Origin: Tanypteryx hageni | Lineage: Eukaryota > Arthropoda > Insecta > Odonata > Petaluridae | Length of the DNA stretch: 64,000 nt | NCBI GenBank assembly: GCA_028673005.1 | Contig: CM054114.1 | Location: 25,720,869 to 25,784,868 of the forward strand | Direction: 5' to 3' | Part shown: positions 57,950 through 64,000 of the stretch, one piece after another | Layout of the letters: the number at the start of each line of letters is the position of its first letter | Position numbering within the stretch: position 1 is the first letter of the stretch | Notes under the pieces: model-generated | Told to the model about the DNA's origin: nothing | What the model saw: only the letters and a program-made list of their open reading frames with translations | The model's database searches: none | Position numbers and translations under genes: made by a program

Positions 57950-58560
57950 CCGTTCATTATCAGACAAGAGAGGAAAGATGCACACATCATGCGTGCATAC
58001 ATGCGAGGCAGAGGCGTTCTTTACAATTTATGGAATAGTGTCAAAAAAGATAAATATTAATGACTTAGTATAATGTCAAAGAACTGAATAATGATATGCT
58101 AGGAGTGATGCTAAGGAAATATAGAATTTTTGAGTAACCGATTTATTTCTGAATCAGTTGTAATTGATAAAAAATCGACAATTATTTAAATTTACCTCAC
58201 TCGAATAGCAGTAATATAATCTCTATGTTCACGTTCAACCCTTCGTCGTAAATTACCCATTTCTTTTTATTTACAAAGGTTATGTATAGGTAAAGAAAAT
58301 AGACGTATTTACGTTAATTTCTTCGTCTTAGATAATCCGTTTCCATTCATTCACCATATGTTGCGTGCGCAACAAATAAAATTAAAATAATTAGGTATTT
58401 ACAGCATATGTTGTTTACTTCAATTGCCACGAAGATTGCTTTCGTTGACAAAAATTAAAAAACACGACAAAATTTTCAAAAGTTCAAAGTGAATTACGAC
58501 ATTCTCGTTTGTTTTTCTTGACATCGGCTACTCCTTCAATAAAAATGTATTGAACAAATT
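57950..58560 (+). repeat. Dispersed repeat R2, plus copy
   Basis: Matches the reverse complement of 42765-43250 (GATGCACACATCATGCGTG, GGCGTTCTTTAC, CTCGAATAGCAGTAATATAA, TTCACGTTCA, CTTCGTCGTAAATTA). It is also the intact counterpart of the copy split by the MITE at 26.0-26.4 kb. No protein recognised. Confidence 0.6.
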
Positions 58561-58654
58561 TATTTAGTTTCTTTGTCCCTATGTCCTAAATACCAAATTT
58601 CATTAACATCCGTCCAGTAGTTTCTGAGAGGAAACCTGCATAGGTCCATCCATA

Positions 58655-58790
58655 TATTTTTCTTCCATTCTCTTATATTATATGTGAGGTATAGATTTAA
58701 AAATTTATTTGTATAGAGATCAACATTTACTATAAGATGGTATAATGACCACGTAATTATGACTTACAGTTAACAGATAAAAATTCGGGA
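58655..58790 (+). repeat. Direct repeat flanking the Penelope-like pair (left)
   Basis: TCTCTTATATTATATGTGAGGTATAGATT…GTATAGAGA…ACATTTA, then GATAAAAATTCGGG. It recurs at 60125-60250 on the other side of the inverted pair (CTCTTATACTATCTGTGAGG…GATAAAAATTCGAG). Confidence 0.55.
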
Positions 58791-58859
58791 AACTCCCGAG
58801 TAAAACATAGCAAATGTTAACAAAGGTGAAATACTCCTTTAGCCAAAACAACTAGAGGG

Positions 58860-59535
58860 CTACAAAACCCAATGCATTTCGCCTACAAGGTGAGCATCGT
58901 CAGGGGTAAAACCTGTTTCAACAGTGACTGGGAGCCAACTGCCAGGTTTGAAACGGAAAGTATTAAGAAGACGACCGAGAAACAAGTGAAGCGCGGAAAG
59001 CTTTTCGGCGTGTGTGTCGTTTAAATCTGTCAGTTTGTATAGGGTCTTGTTGAAATCTGTGTCCGTGTTCATAAGTGTATCGCGGTTTTTGTAAATGTGA
59101 AGGTTTTCTAACGAGTGTAGTGAGTTATTGGCTTAAGTTATCAATGTTAAATCGTTTACGTGTATACTATGACCTGTTTCAAAGATGTGGTTGGCAACGC
59201 TTGATTTTTCAAAACGATTATATTTATAGTGAGCCATGTGTTCCTTGAAGCGTGTTATTAGTTTCCTTCTTGTTTGTCCTATGTACTTTTTGTCGCAGTG
59301 TGAGCATTGTATTTTATAAATACCAGACTAGTTAAAAGATTCTGTTGTCTTTTGTACTGCCCAGTAAATTTTTCAAATTACAAGGATTTGTATATGTTAT
59401 GGTATAATCCTTATGTTTAAAAATTTTGTTCAAGCCACTGTTTAATGGTGGAAAATAAGGCAATTTTACATATTTGTCCTCTTTTTTGTTGTCTAATTTG
59501 AGGGAAGTGGCATTGGACAAGGTTTTATTATTTTA
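58860..59535 (-). pseudogene. Penelope-like element, linker and GIY-YIG endonuclease (left copy)
   Basis: The minus frame from about 59520 reads YVKLPYFPPLNSGLNKIFKH, the conserved linker between the reverse transcriptase and endonuclease of Penelope-like elements. A frame change near 59340 and a TAG (59330-59328) precede SGIYKIQCSHC, then KKYIGQTRRKLITRFKEHMA (the GIY and YIG motifs), EKSSVANHIFETGHSI and, after a TAA at 59135-59133, NSLHSLENLHIYKNRDTLMN. The C-terminal part runs open to the stop at 58860. The GIY-YIG domain supplies the target nick in these retroelements. The reverse transcriptase itself is absent, so only the 3' third of the element is present. Confidence 0.85.
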
Positions 59536-59990
59536 AATACAATGCTCACACTGCGACAAAAAGTGCATAGGACAAACAAGAAGGAAACTAATAACACGCT
59601 TCAAGGAACACATGGCTCACTATAAATATAATCGTTTTGAAAAATCAAGCGTTGCCAACCACATCTTTGAAACAGGTCGTAGTATACACGTAAACGATTT
59701 AACATTGATAACTTCAGCCAATAACTCACTAAACTCGTTAGAAAACCTTCACATTTACAAAAACCGCGATACACTTATGAACACGGACACAGATTTCAAC
59801 AAGACCCTATACAAACTGACAGATTTAAACGACACACACGCCGAAAAACCTTTCCGCGCTTCACTTGTTTCTCGGTCGTCTTCTTAATACTTTCCGTTTC
59901 AAACCTGGCAGTTGGCTCCCAGTCACTGTTGAAACAGGTTTTACCCCTGACGATGCTCACCTTGTGGGCGAAATGCATTGGGTTTTGTAG
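59535..59990 (+). pseudogene. Penelope-like element, GIY-YIG endonuclease (right copy)
   Basis: Begins inside the GIY motif (the sequence opens at KIQCSHC, so Gly-Ile-Tyr is cut off) and shows KKCIGQTRRKL, where the second motif's Tyr is Cys. The rest matches the left copy. It has Ser where the left copy has the TAA stop. An extra base after THAEK shifts the frame so that it stops at 59887; in the original frame homology continues to a stop at 59990. The two copies carry different lesions and so decayed independently after duplication. Confidence 0.85.
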
Positions 59991-60124
59991 CCCTCTAGTT
60001 GTTTTGGCTAAAGGAGTATTTCACCTTTGTTAGTTTTGGCCAAAGTTATTGAGCTACTATCTATTATAGCAAATGTTGTTTACATCGATCGCAATGAAGG
60101 TTCTCTCAGCAAACAATTAATAAT

Positions 60125-60250
60125 CCACAAATTTCTCTCCCAATCTCTTATACTATCTGTGAGGTACAGATTAAAAAATGTATTTGAGTAGAGAACATTT
60201 ATATAAGGTAGTCCCCGAGATTATAGTTTCGGAGATAAAAATTCGAGAAT
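60125..60250 (+). repeat. Direct repeat flanking the Penelope-like pair (right)
   Basis: Counterpart of 58655-58790, in the same orientation. The stretch 60033-60124 between the pair and this repeat holds nothing recognisable. Confidence 0.55.
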
Positions 60251-60431
60251 CATTTAATCTTTCGATACCGTTCCATACGAATTTCACATTAAGAACGCTT
60301 TTGAAATCTTTGTGTATGCCTCTTATGGAGTATACTATTCCAACTTGTTTTCTTTTCCGCTCGACTACTCTTCAGCAATAGTCAGTTGGTCCAAACATAA
60401 TAACGTGTGAACAGTGACATTTAATGATTTC

Positions 60432-60850
60432 GTTTATTTAAAGACAATCTGATGTGGCCACTATATGACTTTCCCCATATCTATAATATTTCTAAAAATT
60501 CCAAATAAGTTAGATAATAATAAATATTTTAAGAAACTACGAGAAAACTTGAGACTACAAAGATCAGATAGAAACTCAAACCATAGCCATCTGATATTGG
60601 ATATAGCCACAAAGCTCCAACAAATAAGAAAAGAAATTTGAGCGTTACTAAGATGTAACTAAGCGTCAATTGTTAACAATAGTCGGTAAGTGGCGTGGTG
60701 GTGACAGCTAAAACATAATATATCTCTTAAACAATACATTATATGGAAAAATGTTTCAAAAAATAATTGTAGAAAATTAGATTTCCTACAAGTTTTATTC
60801 TGATATATTTTTACATTTATCAAATATTAAAGCAAATATGTTAAACTAAC
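60432..60850 (+). repeat. Dispersed repeat D, uninterrupted copy
   Basis: TCTGATGTGGCCACTATATG…GATATTGGATATAGCC…TAACTAAGCG…AACAATACATTATATGG matches 36885-37600 without the 294-bp insert. It is the empty site for that element (near 60620-60645). Confidence 0.7.
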
Positions 60851-60852
60851 GG

Positions 60853-61150
60853 ATAAGTGAAAAGAGTAAACACCCACTTCCGGTTGACCGATTTTTACTA
60901 AAAACTAAGCAGTTCTTCTGACTTTTATAAAAATGTTAAATATAAAATTTGGAGATGACCTGATTAATAGCTTTGAGTTAAAGCACCCAAAAACAATCTA
61001 TCACATACACACACACACAGACATCATCGAGAAAATTGTTAAAACGTGTTCAGGGGACGTCAAAACATGTATTTCCATTGAAGTATCGAAGTCGATTTTT
61101 TTCATGAATGCAATACTTTCCTCTATACTACGTATATGGAGAAAGTAAAA
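60853..61150 (+). repeat. Dispersed repeat R3, uninterrupted copy
   Basis: GATAAGTGAA…CACTTCCGG…(AC)n…ATCATCGAGAAAATTG…GTGTTCAGGGGACG…ATGTATTTCCATTGAA…GGAGAAAGTAA. It matches the 43.4-44.3 kb locus, where the foldback element FB1 splits the sequence after TTCAGGGGA. A 71-codon frame here is not a gene. Confidence 0.65.
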
Positions 61151-61189
61151 ATGATTTTGACATTGCTTTTAATATTTAAAACTGATTAT

Positions 61190-61377
61190 GCTCTATTAAT
61201 TTGTTTTCAAATTTTTCTCTATTATTGATAAACTAGTTACTACAAGTGGTTTTTATAGTATGAGAATTCCTTGGAATGACTAACACATACTGAAATATTT
61301 ACTGTCAATATAAGTAATCAATTCCGGACGTCAACTTTGGGAAACCAGACTGCATTAGTCCTGGTTTGGTCATCTTG
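61190..61377 (+). repeat. Family A-C element, 3' part only
   Basis: Aligns to 62575-62758 (GTCAATATAAGTAATCAATT, CTGCATTAGTCCTGGTTTGG…TCTTG). It represents the 3' half of the mobile family whose 294-bp member is at 37083-37376. Confidence 0.65.
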
Positions 61378-61895
61378 TTGTAAATTTATGTTTCGCACTT
61401 GCCGATAAGCTGGAGAAATAAATGTTTGACTGCTGCTAAATGTCCACACGTTTGCCCTGCTTAATTTTGGTCTTTCTACAACTTATCTCATGTGCTAAAA
61501 AACTCTAGTCAGCAAAGTGTTTTGGAATTCTTTTTCCAAATTTGAAGAATGCACAGAATTCAGTGGTGAACTATTATAAAAATCTTTTTAACTGATAACA
61601 ATGAAATTCGCATTCAACTATTTTAAACGTCAATTATTTTCTCTCTAGCAAGATTGTGAGTTTGCCTGTTCAAATTATTGAGAATAATATATATGAGCAC
61701 CCCTGAAATGAATGTGTCAGAAAAATCTTAAAAAATGATATAAAATCAAAATATATTCCGTGAAATATGCGTCGATGGTTGCTGAAACAATAATTTAATT
61801 ATTGTCGTTCCACGACACTCAAATGATTGCATATTATTCTAAAACTCTCTATATATGTACAAATTTGATATTTTTCCTGCAAATCATTATATAGA
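61378..61895. other. Gene-free stretch
   Basis: AT-rich; nothing recognised. Confidence 0.5.
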
Positions 61896-62014
61896 GCAGG
61901 GGTGGGAAAACCACGGCTCGCAGGTCACATGTGGCCCGCGAGGGCATTTTATGTGACCCGCGATTCCATCATGAAAGAGAACGGTAATATAAAATAAATA
62001 TAATTTTATATGTT
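61896..62014 (+). mobile_element. hAT end fragment
   Basis: CAGGGGTGGGAAAACCACGG, then GTCACATGTGGCCCGCGAGG, is a Charlie-type hAT tip. It stops where the family A-C element begins at 62015. No other end or transposase. Confidence 0.5.
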
Positions 62015-62758
62015 TAGGCTGGTTTCCAAAGGAAACAGCCATATTAAATGGCCTGTGTGTGTATTTGCCCCTACAAACAACTTTTGCACCAATCTACCGA
62101 TTTTCACTGAACTTTGTATGAGGCTCGTGTTGTCAAGGCCCATATCCGGGATATATTTTATTTGGCGAAGATTGAAGTCCCGGGTTCGATTCCTGGAACT
62201 TTTTTACAAATTTGTTTTACATAGGAAATCTCAAATCCATCGTGCAGAGACTTTTTCTTTAATACATTAAAATATCCTAAGATTATGATATCGGAGAGAG
62301 GTTTGTACTTTTCAAAGGGGAAATTTTAATTCTAATACTTATCATCGAACTTTGATAATTGATAGTATATTCTTGAATTTCTACTAAAACAGCGTTTTTG
62401 TGTTTTAAATCGCCTTTTATCAAATTGTTGCCAAGGAGATCATTATTACCGAATTCGGCTTGAGCACAGACGGGTGGACAAATGGGTTATTTTATTTTTC
62501 CTTTCAACTGCTCTTCTGCAATGGACAGTTGATACAGACTTACTATCCTATAAACATTAACATTTATAAAATTAAATTAATTTATTTTTCCATTTTTCTC
62601 TATCGTTGATAAACTTGGAACTATAGGTGATATATATGGTATGAGAATTCCTTTTAATGAGTAACACATACTAAAATATTTCCTGTCAATATAAGTAATC
62701 AATTTGTGACGTCGACTTTCGTAAGCTAGCCTGCATTAGTCCTGGTTTGGACTTCTTG
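62015..62758 (+). mobile_element. Longer copy of the family A-C element
   Basis: Begins TAGGCTGGTTTCCAAAGGAA and ends CTGCATTAGTCCTGGTTTGG…CTTCTTG, the same two ends as the 294-bp element at 37083-37376, but 744 bases apart. A perfect B box GGTTCGATTCC lies within TCCCGGGTTCGATTCCTGGA. The extra interior matches 33.5-33.83 kb. The 86-codon frame at 62010-62270 has no domain. No clear target duplication was found. Confidence 0.6.
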
Positions 62759-63120
62759 TTAGTTAACGTAGATCGCACCTTTCCAATTTTGTTAATAGTC
62801 GCTATAAGCGAATTTTGAAATTCCTGAACTTACATTTGTATTTTCAGGTAATCAACAGTCTTCATCCAATATCTTATGCTTATGTTTTTGTTAAAACGGA
62901 AGAAAAAGTCAAACCAAAGACGATTGTTATTCGAAATAATTGCCTTAACATTGTTCATAATATCGTTCTGTTGTAGTTTAAGAGCAGTGAGTAAAATAAA
63001 TGCGACACATAGATATGAGCTTCCATATATAAGCGATGTATAGATATGAGCGATACGTGAGATAATTATCCTGTGTGTGTATTTTTGGCTAATCAATCTT
63101 TTGGATTATTATAGCCATAC
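62759..63120. other. Gene-free stretch
   Basis: No gene. TTGTATTTTCAG|GTAATC at about 62836-62853 is a weak acceptor-plus-donor-like motif. Confidence 0.45.
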
Positions 63121-63124
63121 CTCT

Positions 63125-63402
63125 TTCCACACCGAACACACTCACAAGGGAGGAGGAAACCCCGGTGCAGGCATTTGCCTACTCTTATCGAAAAGCACTA
63201 AGGGGTCCAATGGCTTAACGTCACTTCTGAAGAGCCGAACGCTGACTTTGTGAGGTCTCATAAAACCACACAAACAGGGGGCTGGGTCTACTTTCGCAGG
63301 ATCCGTGCCCGCTGCTCTTTCGAGCAGCAGGCGAGTAGCAACCAACGTCCTAATCACTATACCACCTGCACCCCCAGGATAAGAGGGGAGAGGAGAAGCG
63401 AG
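63125..63402 (-). mobile_element. tRNA-derived SINE, copy 4
   Basis: On the minus strand it starts near CCTGGGGGTGCAGGTGGTAT with AGTGATTAGGACG (A-box region) and retains the family core TCTTCAGAAGTGACGTTAAG, GGACCCCTTAGTGCTTTTCG and GCACCGGGGTTTCCTCCTCC. The B box has decayed to GCACGGATCC. It is fuller at the 5' end than copy 3. No duplication was identified. Frames on both strands (63142-63480, 63250-63516) are by-products. Confidence 0.65.
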
Positions 63403-63850
63403 GTAAATAAAATATCCTTGTCGTTTTCGGACCGTATTGTCGTGTCGATCGACGTGCCTACTATAATTGTCTCGCACCATCGAGATGAAAGCGCTATTAA
63501 GATCTGGAGATTTTGAAGCCTTCCAGTCTTATCGCCTAAAAAAGGACCAAATCAACTGAAGAGCTCTACCGCGCTTTTATCTCTCGAGCAACGGAAGTTT
63601 CGAAAAAATGATTGCGGAGGGAGTTCGGTATTATTTAATGGGAGTTTTAAAATTTAAGATTTTCGGAATTAAAAAGTTTGTATCGAAGATGAACATAACG
63701 TAATTTTTTCTCTCCTATCTGAAATGGGTTTTCACATAATTGCATAGGCTGCTTTTAAAATGTTTTCGCTAAGAGTAACAGAACAAAATAACTTACATTG
63801 AACGGAAGAAGTCGAAGAACCAACTTTTTCCCGAGGAAAGGAAGGATCAT
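63403..63850. other. Gene-free stretch
   Basis: No gene or element recognised. Confidence 0.45.
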
Positions 63851-63851
63851 A

Positions 63852-63880
63852 ACTCACCTGGAATAAAGAAAAAGAGAAAG
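63852..63880 (-). promoter_or_regulatory. Candidate recursive splice site (minus strand)
   Basis: Read on the minus strand: CTTTCTCTTTTTCTTTATTC, then CAG|GTGAGT, a long pyrimidine tract with an AG acceptor placed directly against a consensus 5' splice site (junction between 63858 and 63857). This is the form of zero-nucleotide-exon ratchet points in very long insect introns. No exon is visible nearby, and the host gene, if any, is outside the window. Confidence 0.35.
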
Positions 63881-64000
63881 TGTTAAAGATTTTCATTGAG
63901 ATATTATTTCAATAAAAATTTCAGTCCGAGTTAAAACTGTGCATAAAAAATAAAGTTTGATAAATAATTAACTCCAGTTGGTTAAACTCGATTTTGTGGA
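63881..64000. other. Right edge, nothing recognised
   Basis: AT-rich sequence with no visible coding part on either strand. Confidence 0.5.

Larger units (their letters stand above)
58817..60032. mobile_element. Head-to-head inverted pair of Penelope-like element fragments
   Basis: Two copies of about 500 bases, 58817-59317 and 59535-60032, are inverted repeats of each other around a 217-base spacer (59318-59534). The spacer belongs to the left copy, since it carries that copy's coding sequence further upstream. Both contain the C-terminal GIY-YIG region and the 3' untranslated end of a Penelope-like retroelement. The outer ends coincide (ACAAAGGTGAAATACTCC and its complement). Short inverted duplications are common in this class. 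Confidence 0.85.

Noticed and set aside
62160..62200. B box GGTTCGATTCC taken as a tRNA or SINE promoter
   Set aside because: The only A-box-like sequence (TTGGCGAAGATTG) is about 15 bases upstream, far too close; the element's ends do not fit a standard SINE.

Overview
The window looks like non-genic DNA (intergenic or deep intronic) from an arthropod, most likely an insect; the species is not identified. It is AT-rich. No open reading frame resembles a conserved host protein, and I recognise no intact tRNA, rRNA or other RNA gene. Every frame with a recognisable protein signature belongs to a transposable element, and each of these carries stops, frameshifts or deletions. All alignments were made by eye.

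Left third (1-22.8 kb): a 5'-truncated LINE tail (2.39-2.73 kb); purine-rich tracts (5.6-6.15 and 8.3-8.5 kb) around a CpG-rich patch (7.8-8.3 kb); a minus-strand CR1/L2-group non-LTR retrotransposon of about 3.6 kb (9.98-13.6 kb) with an SGNH-esterase-like ORF1, an APE endonuclease and a reverse transcriptase; two tandem tRNA-derived SINEs (13.76-14.55 kb); a 73-74 bp minisatellite (15.6-17.6 kb) interrupted by a non-autonomous hAT-like element; and a pogo/Tigger-like MITE fragment (18.5 kb).

Middle (22.8-44.4 kb): a dead hAT transposon with a perfect 8-bp target-site duplication (22.84-25.30 kb); a full-length Tigger-like MITE (26.0-26.4 kb); a probable PIF/Harbinger MITE (26.95-27.44 kb); a long barren stretch with purine tracts; a cluster of mutually inserted dispersed repeats (33.4-37.9 kb); and a degenerate piggyBac relic (38.41-42.65 kb) carrying a second hAT transposon nested inside it (38.50-41.43 kb).

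Right third (43.6-64 kb): two foldback elements (43.68-44.28 and 47.58-47.99 kb) whose arms and cores are built of short tandem repeats; a SINE with a perfect 14-bp target-site duplication (50.26-50.49 kb); a 65-bp TA microsatellite; a head-to-head pair of Penelope-like GIY-YIG fragments forming a roughly 500-bp inverted repeat (58.8-60.0 kb); more dispersed repeats; a fourth SINE (63.1-63.4 kb); and, at the right edge, a minus-strand motif with the form of a recursive splice site.

Several repeats share homologous empty sites with other repeats in the window. These show directly that a short 294-bp element, a Tigger-like MITE and a foldback element were inserted. The layering gives a relative order of events: piggyBac before hAT, the minisatellite before its hAT, and the dispersed repeats before their MITE and foldback insertions.
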